In this document: positions 27,337 to 36,030 of the stretch, one piece after another
Numbering within the stretch: position 1 is the stretch's first letter
Layout: every line of letters starts with the position of its first letter
Assembly (NCBI RefSeq): GCF_009674685.1
Contig: NZ_WKJI01000002.1
Location: 1-64,000, forward strand
DNA length: 64,000 nucleotides
Direction: 5' to 3'
DNA from: Pedobacter puniceum
GTDB taxonomy: Bacteria > Bacteroidota > Bacteroidia > Sphingobacteriales > Sphingobacteriaceae
Position numbers and translations under genes: made by a program
The notes under the pieces: generated by a model
What the model saw: the letters and a program-made list of their open reading frames with translations, nothing else
Told to the model about the DNA's origin: nothing
Databases searched by the model: none

Positions 27337-27742
27337 TTAGTACTTATTGCCTAATTCCCAATTATCTTTAATCATACTATTTTCTAATCTAAATATCTCT
27401 ACCGAAGAGAAAAGCTTATCTTGTCAATGCTCTTTAAGATGCAAAATAACATAATCCTCATCAGCTATCACTTTAATAATTTCAATTTTTTTCTTAGGTG
27501 TATGATAAAGATCCCATTTTCTGGCTGCTCGTTTAAAGGTTTCTCTACCATCTGCTACATGAGGATTGTGTTGAATATAATCTTCAAGTATATACTTATC
27601 AATTACTAGAATCCTTATATCTAAACAGTCCATTACAAAAATTAAGGACTACTTCTTTGTTAGAACTAACAATTATTTCTTGTGCAGTTACATCAATATA
27701 AATTAATAAAAAAGTTAGGAGCTTTAAAATTGAGTGTCTCAT
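27337..27742 (-). pseudogene. SnoaL-like (NTF2-fold) secreted protein, decayed copy A
   Basis: Read on the minus strand, an ATG at 27742 opens MRHSILKLLTFLL, a signal peptide, then AQEIIVSSNKEVVLNF and a stop after a frame slip near 27615. The next frame continues DKYILEDYIQHNPHVADG, then RETFKRAARKW and KKIEIIKVIADEDYVILH. A TGA (27424-27426) interrupts it, but the same frame then reads VEIFRLENSMIKDNWE to a stop at 27337. YIQHNPHVADG, VIAxxDYVILH and FRLENxxIxxxW are the signature of SnoaL-like proteins. At least one frameshift and one nonsense mutation are visible, so it is a pseudogene. A second, more decayed copy lies at 31990-32268 on the same strand. Confidence 0.8.
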
Positions 27743-28241
27743 AAAATTCTAGCTGAGTATAACCCTAAACTATTATTAAACCGTTATCCGTATTTTAAAA
27801 GCTTTGTAGTTTAGTAAATTACTAATTTAAGACTCGACTAGAAAGCCTATTGCATAAATAATAATCTTTGCAAGAGAAAGAGTTGTGAAATAATTTCCAT
27901 TGTTAAAGGACATTAAGACTAAAGGATACATCAATTTTCAAATTACTTTCCAGATTTGTGCTTTTATAAATGAAAAATTGACAAAATAGTTAAAAAATAA
28001 GCTAATTGATGGGTAAAAAATAAAAGCCATATAATTTATTTTCGACCAAACTATTAAGTAATATATTGAAGTTTATTATCTTATTAATTAGGGATATTGA
28101 AACTTTTGTAAGAATTTTTCAGAGATACATTTTGTAAAACCAATGATTCAACTAAGGAAAACCACTTATACAAAAGCAAAATAGTTTAATTGATATTTAT
28201 AAAATAAACTTATAAAAAATTACTGAATTAAATCACAAAAA
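27743..28241. other. Long AT-rich spacer before the GMC gene
   Basis: No gene is seen. Its first ~100 bp are similar to the sequence upstream of pseudogene copy B (after 32268), marking the extent of the duplicated segment. The remainder up to the GMC start is unique in the window and presumably carries that gene's promoter. No clear TAnnTTTG box was found. Confidence 0.4.
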
Positions 28242-29921
28242 ATGTCTGAACAAAAATATGATGCTATTGTAGTGGGTTCTGGTATATCTGGTGGCTGGGC
28301 AGCTAAAGAACTTACAGAAAAAGGTTTGAAAACACTTTTGCTCGAAAGAGGCAGAAACATAGAGCATGTAAAAGACTATGAAAATGCCACTAAAGCTCCT
28401 TGGGAGTTTGAGCACAGAGGCACTAAAACTCAGAAAATGATAGATACCTATCCTGTTCTTAAAAGGGATTATTTGCTCTCAGAAAAAAACCTAAGTTTTT
28501 GGGTTAACGAGAAAGATGCTCCTTATACAGAAGTAAAACGCTTTGATTGGTACCGTGGCTACCATGTAGGCGGTAGGTCTTTAATGTGGGGAAGACAATC
28601 TTACCGTTGGAGCGATTTAGACTTTGAAGCCAATGCTAAAGAAGGTATTGCTGTAGACTGGCCTGTTCGTTACAATGAAATTGCTCCTTGGTACAGCTAT
28701 GTAGAGAAATTTGCCGGTATAAGTGGGTCTAAAGAAAATTTAGCTCATTTGCCTGATGGCGAGTTTTTGCCGCCAATGGCATTAAATTGTGTTGAGAAAG
28801 ATGTGGCGGCTCGTATCAAACAACAATATAAAGACCAAAGACATATGTTTATTGGTCGTACTGCCCATGTTACAGCTCCTGTTAAAGGTCGTAGCAATTG
28901 CCAGTTCAGAAATAAATGTTCTTTAGGTTGTCCTTTTGGTGCTTATTTCAGTACGCAATCCTCAACCCTACCAGCTGCTATGGCTACTGGTAATCTTACG
29001 CTTCGTCCGCATTCAATCGTTACTAAAATACTTTATGATAAAAACACCCAAAAAGCTACTGGTGTAGAGATTATAGATGCAGAAACTAACCAAACTTACG
29101 AGTATAAAGCCAAAGTTATTTTTCTTTGCGCATCAACCTTAAACTCTGCTTGGGTTTTAATGAATTCTGCAACTGATGTTTGGGAAGGTGGCTTAGGCAG
29201 TAGCAGTGGCGAGCTTGGTCATAACCTGATGGATCATCATTCAGGAGTAGGTGCAGTGGGGATAGCAGAAGGCTATGATGATAAATACTACTACGGAAGA
29301 AGACCAAATGGTATTTATGTGCCACGTTTTAGAAATATGAATGGCGAAAAGCGTGATTACCTACGTGGCTTTGGTTATCAAGGGCGGGCTAGCAGACAAA
29401 GCTGGAACAGCGAAATTGCCGAGTTAAGCATAGGTGTAGAATTAAAAGAAGCTTTAGCACAACCTGGGCAATGGACCATGGGGATAGGCGCCTTTGGTGA
29501 GATTTTGCCTTATCATGAAAATAAAGTTACCCTAGATAAAACAGTAAAAGATAAATGGGGCTTACCTGTTTTAGCTATTGATGCTGAGATAAAAGAGAAT
29601 GAGATTAAAATGCGTAAGGACATGATGGATGACGCTCAAGAAATGCTTGAAAAAGCAGGTCTTAAAGATGTTAAAGCTCATGACAATGGTTATGGTTTTG
29701 GTCAAGGTATACATGAAATGGGTACAGCTCGTATGGGTAAAGACCCTAAAACATCTGTTGTAAATAAGCATAATCAAGTTTGGGATGCTAAGAATGTTTA
29801 CGTTACAGATGGTTCTTTCATGACATCAGGAAGCTGCGTAAACCCATCATTAACTTATATGGCCTTTACAGCCAGAGCCGTAGACCATGCAGTTTCTGAA
29901 CTTAAAAAGATGAACCTTTAA
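28242..29921 (+). CDS. GMC-family FAD oxidoreductase (sugar dehydrogenase large subunit type)
   Basis: The 559-residue protein has an N-terminal FAD-binding motif (DAIVVGSGISGGWAAKEL, residues 7-24) and GGRSLMWGRQSYRWS. The Cys-rich CQFRNKCSLGCPFGAY region is seen in gluconate/sugar dehydrogenase large subunits. The GMC C-terminal domain has HEMGTARMG and VTDGSFMTSGSCVNPSLTYM. Proteins of this branch oxidise sugars, for example at C3 of glucosides, with a small twin-arginine-exported subunit. Such a subunit gene is found at 30267-30839, after the remnant of a Gfo/Idh/MocA gene. No signal peptide is visible on the large subunit itself, as expected if it is exported by its partner. Confidence 0.92.
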   Translation: MSEQKYDAIVVGSGISGGWAAKELTEKGLKTLLLERGRNIEHVKDYENATKAPWEFEHRGTKTQKMIDTYPVLKRDYLLSEKNLSFWVNEKDAPYTEVKRFDWYRGYHVGGRSLMWGRQSYRWSDLDFEANAKEGIAVDWPVRYNEIAPWYSYVEKFAGISGSKENLAHLPDGEFLPPMALNCVEKDVAARIKQQYKDQRHMFIGRTAHVTAPVKGRSNCQFRNKCSLGCPFGAYFSTQSSTLPAAMATGNLTLRPHSIVTKILYDKNTQKATGVEIIDAETNQTYEYKAKVIFLCASTLNSAWVLMNSATDVWEGGLGSSSGELGHNLMDHHSGVGAVGIAEGYDDKYYYGRRPNGIYVPRFRNMNGEKRDYLRGFGYQGRASRQSWNSEIAELSIGVELKEALAQPGQWTMGIGAFGEILPYHENKVTLDKTVKDKWGLPVLAIDAEIKENEIKMRKDMMDDAQEMLEKAGLKDVKAHDNGYGFGQGIHEMGTARMGKDPKTSVVNKHNQVWDAKNVYVTDGSFMTSGSCVNPSLTYMAFTARAVDHAVSELKKMNL

Positions 29922-30016
29922 TACCTTGTCATGGAAACATAAACTTAACAACCAAGCAGTTGGGCAAATGTGTTTATGTGCAAAAACTGCCAATATAGGT
30001 ATTTAACCAAGTGCTG

Positions 30017-30241
30017 AGCTCTCCGTTTGAAAAAGCAGTGCCGTTAACAGAAGCTCTATTAATGGCCAACTTAGCTATCAGGTCTTATGATATTAAGACA
30101 TAAAAAGATGGTAAAGACATTTTCCCAGGTAGAAACATCAAATTACTTTGGGATAATGATCAAATGCGGGTAACCAATTTTGAAGAAGCTAATCAGTTTG
30201 TAAAAAGAAACTATAGAGCCGGCTGGACGCTAGGTGTTTAA
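30017..30241 (+). pseudogene. C-terminal remnant of a Gfo/Idh/MocA-family oxidoreductase
   Basis: In the frame starting at 30017 the translation is SSPFEKAVPLTEALLMANLA, then IRSYDIKT, a TAA at 30101-30103, and in the same frame KDGKDIFPGRNIKLLWDND, QMRVTNFEEANQFVKRNY and RAGW to a stop at 30239. This is the typical C-terminus of Sphingobacteriaceae Gfo/Idh/MocA oxidoreductases that lie beside GMC dehydrogenases. The N-terminal ~350 residues expected for the family are gone. Upstream bases 29950-30016 keep only doubtful traces. One internal stop and the missing body make it a pseudogene fragment; it fills the 345-bp gap between the GMC gene and its small-subunit gene. Confidence 0.75.
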
Positions 30242-30266
30242 CTAAAAGATTAAAAACATTAAAATC

Positions 30267-30839
30267 ATGAATAGAAGAGAAGCCATATCATCAGTTGCCT
30301 TATTATTAGGGGGAACTGTTTTAGGGGCAGAAATTTTCACTCTAACCGGTTGTACTTCAACGCCAAAGCAAATAAATGATTTGTTTAACGCCAATGATGT
30401 ATTGCTGCTAGATGAAATTGCAGAAACTATCATTCCAGAGACAGATACGCCAGGTGCTAAAGCTACCAAAGCAGGTGAATTTATGGCCTTAATTGTGAAA
30501 GATTGTTATGATAAAGAGCATCAAAAAGTTTTCCTTGATGGATTGAAAAACGTTGATGAGGAAGCTAAAAGGCAATACCAAACAGATTTCCTTTCTTTAG
30601 ATAAAGAGCAGAAAAAAGCTTTATTAACCAATTTAGATAAGCAACAAAAGACATATCAAGAAACTAAAGAAAAAGAAGCTCCTCCGCATTATTTTAGAAT
30701 GATGAAAGAGCTAACCTTGCTAGGTTATTTTACATCAGAAATAGGTGGTAGCAAAGTTTTAACTTATGTAGAAGTACCAGGCAGATACGATGGATGTATC
30801 CCTTATAAAAAAGGAGATCCTGTTTACTTAGTTCCATAA
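30267..30839 (+). CDS. Gluconate 2-dehydrogenase subunit 3-like protein (small subunit of GMC dehydrogenase)
   Basis: The 190-residue protein begins MNRREAISSVALLLGG, a twin-arginine-like signal (NRRE followed by a hydrophobic run), and goes on with LTGCTSTPK. The body has LLDEIAETIIPETDTPGAKA, the conserved core of the family, and ends RYDGCIPYKKGDPVY. Small subunits of this type escort the FAD subunit through the Tat system and pass electrons to a cytochrome or quinone. The nearest partner is the GMC gene at 28242-29921, now separated from it by a Gfo/Idh/MocA remnant. In related clusters the two are usually adjacent. Confidence 0.9.
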   Translation: MNRREAISSVALLLGGTVLGAEIFTLTGCTSTPKQINDLFNANDVLLLDEIAETIIPETDTPGAKATKAGEFMALIVKDCYDKEHQKVFLDGLKNVDEEAKRQYQTDFLSLDKEQKKALLTNLDKQQKTYQETKEKEAPPHYFRMMKELTLLGYFTSEIGGSKVLTYVEVPGRYDGCIPYKKGDPVYLVP

Positions 30840-30844
30840 TATTT

Positions 30845-31003
30845 ATGAAGCAGAAATTAAGATTAGGAATGTTACTTAAAATATGTCGCAAAAGTATCGA
30901 AAAATCTAGGTTTAAATCCCCCTTTCTTTTAATGATGCTGGGCTTTGGTATTTTGTTTACCCTAACTCCAAAGCCTATATGCTTAGTTAGAAACCCGTTT
31001 TAA
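30845..31003 (+). CDS. Small ORF, 52 residues, possible leader remnant
   Basis: An ATG at 30845 opens a 52-residue frame with a basic start (MKQKLRLGMLLKICRKS) followed by a hydrophobic run (LLMMLGFGILF). That pattern is like the N-terminus of large outer-membrane receptors of the SusC type, but the frame stops at once and no receptor sequence follows. It may be a truncated gene, a tiny membrane protein or chance. No ribosome-binding site is visible. Confidence 0.25.
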   Translation: MKQKLRLGMLLKICRKSIEKSRFKSPFLLMMLGFGILFTLTPKPICLVRNPF

Positions 31004-31046
31004 TGAGCTAGCTAGCAATTGTTGGAAACTTATATTAGATACAATC

Positions 31047-31967
31047 ATGAAAAAATTAATCAGCAAAGTATTAATAACCTTTTTAATTATATTAACTAAT
31101 AATTTAGCTGCTAAAAGTCAGGAAGTTTTTAATCTTTATCAGAATGAGATTCCTAATAAATTAGAAGCTAAAGATTATATCGAAAAAATTGACACAAGCG
31201 GTAATAGAACAATTATTAGTAAAGTTTCCAACCCTCAATTAATTGTTTTCCGCCCAAGCCAAAATAAATTCAACGGACTTGCTGTAATTATATGTCCTGG
31301 AGGCAGTTATAGGGTACTATCTATGACATTCGAAGGTTTAAATATTGCAAAGCGTTTTACAGATAAAGGTATAACAGCTTTTATTCTAAAATACAGATTA
31401 CCTTCTGATGAGATTATGAAGGATAAATCTATTGGTCCGCTTCAAGATGCGCAACAAGCTATTAAGATTGTAAGAGAAAATGCGGATAAATTTAACATAA
31501 ATCCCAATAAAATTGGTATAATAGGTTTTTCTGCAGGGGGACATTTAGCAGCTACCGCGGGTACCCACTTCAACAATCAAGTAGTTGAAAATAAAGCAAA
31601 AACTAATTTAAGACCTGATTTTATGGCATTAATTTATCCTGTTATCTCTTTCGGGCAGTACACACACAAAGGATCTTTAGAGAATCTTCTTGGGGCCAAT
31701 CCTAATAAAGATAAAATAACCTATTTCTCAAACGAATTACAAGTAACCGCTGAAACTCCTCCCACTTTTTTAGTACACGCTAATGATGATAAAGTTGTGC
31801 CTGTTGAAAATAGCATAAATATGAACCTAGCTCTTAAAAACGCTAATGTAATAAGTGAAATGCATATATATCCATCTGGTGGACATGGTAATAGTTTTTT
31901 AACTAGAAAAACTAATGAAGACTGGTTTGGGACTTTTTTAAATTGGTTAGACTTATATATAAAATAA
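31047..31967 (+). CDS. Secreted alpha/beta hydrolase, acetyl-xylan-esterase/BD-FAE-like
   Basis: The 306-residue protein has a signal peptide (to about KSQ) and an alpha/beta hydrolase core: VIICPGGSYR (oxyanion hole), GIIGFSAGGHLAATAG with the nucleophile Ser in GFSAGGH, FLVHANDDKVVPVENS with the acid Asp, and YPSGGHGNSF with the catalytic His. Proteins of this group deacetylate plant polysaccharides or act as general esterases. It lies on the plus strand between the GMC module and pseudogene copy B. The 207-bp gap before it suggests a separate promoter. Confidence 0.85.
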   Translation: MKKLISKVLITFLIILTNNLAAKSQEVFNLYQNEIPNKLEAKDYIEKIDTSGNRTIISKVSNPQLIVFRPSQNKFNGLAVIICPGGSYRVLSMTFEGLNIAKRFTDKGITAFILKYRLPSDEIMKDKSIGPLQDAQQAIKIVRENADKFNINPNKIGIIGFSAGGHLAATAGTHFNNQVVENKAKTNLRPDFMALIYPVISFGQYTHKGSLENLLGANPNKDKITYFSNELQVTAETPPTFLVHANDDKVVPVENSINMNLALKNANVISEMHIYPSGGHGNSFLTRKTNEDWFGTFLNWLDLYIK

Positions 31968-31989
31968 AAATAGGATTTCTATTTTGAGT

Positions 31990-32268
31990 TATCGGTATTG
32001 ATTGCATAGTGTCTAAACGTTTTTTTCTTAGTTATTCCATTTTCTTGCCGATAGTTTAAATGATTCTGTACAATTTCCCATATAAGGATTGTGTTAAATG
32101 TAATCTGCTGGAAAATATTTATCCGATAAAGTAGATTACTTATTTCAAAATAGTCTATTACAAAGATTAAGGAGCACTTCTGTGTTAGAACTAAATTATT
32201 TCTTGTGCAGATACATCATTATAAATTAATAAAAAAATAGTTAAGGGCTTTTAAACTGTATGTCTCAT
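31990..32268 (-). pseudogene. SnoaL-like secreted protein, decayed copy B
   Basis: On the minus strand an ATG at 32268 opens MRHTV and then a stop, and the next stretches still match copy A: LIYNDVSAQEII, DKYFPADYI, stop, HNPYMGNCTESFK and SARKW. Downstream most of the second half is deleted, with similarity to copy A resuming near its 3' end. The flanks on both sides, including the sequence upstream of the ATG, are recognisably the same as those of copy A at 27312-27840. Multiple stops plus a deletion make this a dead gene. It occupies most of the 384-bp gap between the esterase and the GH95 gene. Confidence 0.7.
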
Positions 32269-32351
32269 AAAATTATAGCTTAGTGGTCTAAAATTAAAAC
32301 CGCTATCTATATTTTATAAGTTATGTTGTTTTACAAATTAACAGTTAATAA

Positions 32352-34949
32352 CTAATCATTAACAGGTACGATCTTGTATGTTTTACCTGCTTCTGTCATG
32401 AAATCAATAGTATAACCTACATGCTGTTTAACTGGCACTATTACCTCTTTAGAATGGTTTTCGTACTTCATATTTATTGGGCTATTAAACAAAGGATTAT
32501 TGTTTTTTCCTTCTGCAGTTTTAAATATATAGCCTACCACTTTTACCGGAGTACTTGTTTGAACTCTACAGTTTCCTCCAATATTTGATAAAATGAGAGC
32601 TTCATTTAAGCTCCCTGCATTCCATTTCATATCAATAGTAAAATTACCCCGAGCTTTAATTCCTTTTATCTCACCCTCTCTCCACTCCTCTGGCAAAGCA
32701 GGTAATAACTCAATCGCATCTGTATGACTTTGCATTAACATCTCCACAATACCGGCTGTAGCCCCATAATTTCCATCTATTTGAAACGGAGGATGCGCAT
32801 CTAAAAGATTAGGATAGGTGCCTCCTGCATTAAATGGTAAACCGCTTTTAAAACTTGCCGAACCAATTTCCTTATTATAATATTTAAGTGGATCTATATA
32901 TGTTAATCCAGATTTTAAAACTCTTAATGCTTGGTTACCATCTTGTAATCTCGACCACCAATTAATCTTCCATGCCATAGACCAGCCTGTACTTACATCA
33001 CCTCTTAAAACTAAAGATTTTTGAGAAGCTGCAGCCAAATCTGGCGTATTTTTAGGCGTAATATGTGTCCCTGGGAATAAGCCAAATAAATGTGAAACAT
33101 GCCTATGAGTATCTTTATAATCATCCCAATCTGTAAACCACTCTTGCAATTGTCCAAATTGCCCAATTTGATAAGGATATAATTTCTGGTAAGCATTCTT
33201 AACCCTATTTCTTAATTCTTCATCGATTTGTAGTAATTCTGAAGTTTTTATAAAAGCTAAAAAAAACTCTTTACTGATAGCCATATCCATAGTACTTGCC
33301 ATACTTATAGCATAACTTTTCCCATTTATTTTAAATAAATTTTCAGGTGACGTAGACGGGTTAGTGACAAAGTTCCCTTTCTCATCTTTTTGCAGCCAAT
33401 TTAACAAGAAAAGTGCAGCACCCTTCATCAATGGATAAGCCTTTTGTTCTAGAAACTTATAATCACCCGTATATAGAAAATGCTCATGTAAATGAGTAGA
33501 AAACCAAGGACTCCCCATTACCCAGGCAGACCAACTAGGATCAGATATTGGATCCCAATCATATCCCCCCGAAGGAGACGTTTTAGCCCAAATATCAGAA
33601 TTATGATGTAATGTCCATCCTTCTTCTATACCATAATTAGTTTTTATGGTTTCCCTTCCGTTTATTGCCCAAAACTCCATAAAATCAAATAATGGCTGAT
33701 GCAATTCCGATAAATTTGTATTTTCAGCAGGCCAGTAGTTCATTTGAGTATTGATATTGGTTGTGTAATTACTACCCCAAGGAGGTTGTACTAAATTATT
33801 CCATATCCCTTGCAAATTAGTAGGAACAGAGCCCGGTCTAGAACCGGATATCATTAAATATCGTCCATAATTAAAATATAAGGCTTGTAAACCTTGATCA
33901 TTTCCCTTAATACCTTGTCTTTTCAAGCGCTCATCTGTGGGTAATTTACTAAGCTTATGATTAACCGGTAATTTAAATTGAACTCTATCAAATAAACTTT
34001 TATAATCATTTAAATGTCGGTTTTTAATTTCTTCATAAGATTTAGCAATTATTTTATTTAAATCTGAAACTGCTTCTATTTCAGGGTTTTTACCTTCCAA
34101 AACAGGTGATTTATTAAAGCCATTATAACTTGTAGCGTCTGTTAAGTAAATGAATACAGATGTAGCGTTATTTACAGTTATTTCATCATCATTAGATACA
34201 GTTACTCCATCTTCTACTTTTATTTTTAAATGTACTTCAAAAGTCATCCCTTCTTGCTCATCATATACAATTTGTTGAGGCTCGCTAGCCCTATGGGCAA
34301 CATGTTTAGGTGCTTTTCCTTTTAAAACTAAATAATCATTAGTTAGCGTAGCAGTTTTAAACCTTAATTTGCTTGTTAACCTAGTAGTAAAATTAATAGC
34401 ATGCGGTTTACTTGCTGTAATTTTCATAACTAAAGCTTTATCTGGATAACTTATAAATGTCTCTCTGTTATAAATAACATTTCCAACTTGATATGAAACT
34501 TGATGTATTGCATGATTTAAATCTAATTCTCTCTTGTAGGATTTAACATGTAAGCCTTTATAATTAAAATTAATAAACAAATCTGCCATAGGTAAATAGC
34601 GGGCAGAATAGCTTCCTTGAAGATTATTTCTCCAAATATCCTTAGCCTTGTCATATTCACCCTCTAAAACAGCCTGTCTTACTAAGGGAAGTGCATTTTT
34701 TCCTTTTGGATTATTCCCAGACTGCGGATAACCAGACCATAATGTATTATTATTTAATTGAAGTCGTTCATGCTTATAATGACCAAAAATCATTGCCCCC
34801 GTTTTGGCATTACCCATTGGTAAGGCTTCTTCCCAAACTTCAGCAGCTCTTTTATACCATAATTTGTTATCAATCCCTTTAAAAAATGCTTTTATTTCTT
34901 TTGGATTAAATAATAAAACAAATAGAATAATTGAGAAAATATTACGCAT
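32352..34949 (-). CDS. GH95 alpha-L-fucosidase/alpha-L-galactosidase, secreted
   Basis: The protein of about 865 residues has a signal peptide and the GH95 architecture. An N-terminal beta-domain (LWYKRAAEVWEEALPMGNAK, GHYKHERLQLNNNTLWSG) is followed by a linker and an (alpha/alpha)6 barrel with the conserved NINTQMNYWPAENTNLSE and HHNSDIWAK. LFGLFPGTHITP and DGNYGATAGIVEMLMQS come later, then a C-terminal beta-domain. GH95 enzymes cleave alpha-1,2-L-fucosyl or L-galactosyl bonds with inversion. The start is placed at the ATG at 34949; the in-frame codon two triplets upstream is TTG. An AraC regulator is divergent from it across a 208-bp spacer, so it is a good candidate for its control. Confidence 0.92.
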   Translation of the reverse strand: MRNIFSIILFVLLFNPKEIKAFFKGIDNKLWYKRAAEVWEEALPMGNAKTGAMIFGHYKHERLQLNNNTLWSGYPQSGNNPKGKNALPLVRQAVLEGEYDKAKDIWRNNLQGSYSARYLPMADLFINFNYKGLHVKSYKRELDLNHAIHQVSYQVGNVIYNRETFISYPDKALVMKITASKPHAINFTTRLTSKLRFKTATLTNDYLVLKGKAPKHVAHRASEPQQIVYDEQEGMTFEVHLKIKVEDGVTVSNDDEITVNNATSVFIYLTDATSYNGFNKSPVLEGKNPEIEAVSDLNKIIAKSYEEIKNRHLNDYKSLFDRVQFKLPVNHKLSKLPTDERLKRQGIKGNDQGLQALYFNYGRYLMISGSRPGSVPTNLQGIWNNLVQPPWGSNYTTNINTQMNYWPAENTNLSELHQPLFDFMEFWAINGRETIKTNYGIEEGWTLHHNSDIWAKTSPSGGYDWDPISDPSWSAWVMGSPWFSTHLHEHFLYTGDYKFLEQKAYPLMKGAALFLLNWLQKDEKGNFVTNPSTSPENLFKINGKSYAISMASTMDMAISKEFFLAFIKTSELLQIDEELRNRVKNAYQKLYPYQIGQFGQLQEWFTDWDDYKDTHRHVSHLFGLFPGTHITPKNTPDLAAASQKSLVLRGDVSTGWSMAWKINWWSRLQDGNQALRVLKSGLTYIDPLKYYNKEIGSASFKSGLPFNAGGTYPNLLDAHPPFQIDGNYGATAGIVEMLMQSHTDAIELLPALPEEWREGEIKGIKARGNFTIDMKWNAGSLNEALILSNIGGNCRVQTSTPVKVVGYIFKTAEGKNNNPLFNSPINMKYENHSKEVIVPVKQHVGYTIDFMTEAGKTYKIVPVND

Positions 34950-35017
34950 TAACAAATAAGATTATGTTAAGAAAAATACTCTAAAACTAAGCTTAACAAT
35001 GGCGCAAATCTTCAAAA

Positions 35018-35071
35018 TTGTAAGCAATGTTTACAACTATATTAGCTACTTACAAATTCTAATTTTTGTAA
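35018..35071. promoter_or_regulatory. Two palindromic TTGTAA/TTACAA sites between GH95 and araC-type gene
   Basis: TTGTAA-N7-TTACAA (35018-35036) and TTACAAA-N8-TTTGTAA (35050-35071) are two inverted-repeat sites with the same half-site, 13 bp apart, in the divergent spacer. Position and symmetry suggest operators for one or both flanking genes. The binding protein is unknown; AraC-type proteins more often use direct repeats. Confidence 0.35.
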
Positions 35072-35157
35072 TGAATTTATTATAGATATTGCGGCCCCGA
35101 AAAAAGAATAAATTTTATATTAGAATTAATCTAAGATTTATAAGCCAATTTAATTAG

Positions 35158-36030
35158 ATGAAACCTACTCTACTCAAAATTAATCCGTCTGAATATTATT
35201 CTTTTAGCATTAGACATGATGTTGTGCCTTATTTCTATGACAAATGGCATTATCATCCTGAGGCGGAGTTAATTTATATAAAAGAAGGAAATGGAACACA
35301 ATTTATTGGCGATAGTATTGAAAGATTCAAAAAAGGGGATATTTTATTGATAGGCAGCAATCTACCTCATTATTGGAGATGTGACGATAATTATTTCCAA
35401 AACAATCCAGATTTAAATGCAGAGGCATTGGTATCACATTTTCTACCTAACTTTTGGTCTGATACTTTTATAAATTTACCCGAAAATAAAAAAATAAAAG
35501 AGCTACTTATTACTGCTAAAAGGGGAATATACATTTCAAAAGAAATCAAGCCGAAGGTTATATCATTAATGAAAGAATTGGTTAATTCTAATGGAGAACT
35601 TAGAATAATATTACTCTTGACTGTGCTACATACTATTTCAGAAGGTAAAAACAATCGAATACTTTCCTCTGTAGGGTTTGACTTACAAATGGAAACACAA
35701 GACAAAGACAATATCAGCAAGATATACGCATATTGCTCTTCAAATTTTAAAAGAAAAATTACACTTGAAGAAATTGCAGATATTGCTAATGTAAGTCCAA
35801 ATTCTTTTTGTAGATATTTTAAAACTAAAACAAGAAAAAGATTCTCTGACTTTTTAAAAGAAATTAGAGTAGGTTATGCCTGTAAATTATTAATAGACAA
35901 TAAACTATCTGTAACACAAGTATGTTACGAAAGCGGATTTAATAACCTTACTAACTTTTACAAATGTTTTAAATCCATCACAGGTAAAACTCCTTTTGAT
36001 TATCAGAAAAACTTTGAAAATAAAAGCTAA
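35158..36030 (+). CDS. AraC-family transcriptional regulator with cupin sensor domain
   Basis: The 290-residue protein has an N-terminal cupin (about residues 18-85: HYHPEAELIYIKEGNGT, FKKGDILLIGSNLPHYW) that probably binds a sugar or oligosaccharide. Its C-terminal AraC DNA-binding domain (about 185-285) has two helix-turn-helix units: ITLEEIADIANVSPNSFCRY and SVTQVCYESGFNNLTNFYKC. It has no signal peptide and is cytoplasmic. The divergent GH95 gene and the two palindromes in the shared spacer suggest control of fucoside use. Its stop codon directly abuts the stop of the convergent M20 gene with no spacer at all. Confidence 0.92.
   Translation: MKPTLLKINPSEYYSFSIRHDVVPYFYDKWHYHPEAELIYIKEGNGTQFIGDSIERFKKGDILLIGSNLPHYWRCDDNYFQNNPDLNAEALVSHFLPNFWSDTFINLPENKKIKELLITAKRGIYISKEIKPKVISLMKELVNSNGELRIILLLTVLHTISEGKNNRILSSVGFDLQMETQDKDNISKIYAYCSSNFKRKITLEEIADIANVSPNSFCRYFKTKTRKRFSDFLKEIRVGYACKLLIDNKLSVTQVCYESGFNNLTNFYKCFKSITGKTPFDYQKNFENKS

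Noticed and set aside
30845-31003. Start of a SusC-type receptor
   Set aside because: Only a basic-hydrophobic leader is seen, with no plug or barrel sequence after it; listed only as a low-confidence small ORF.
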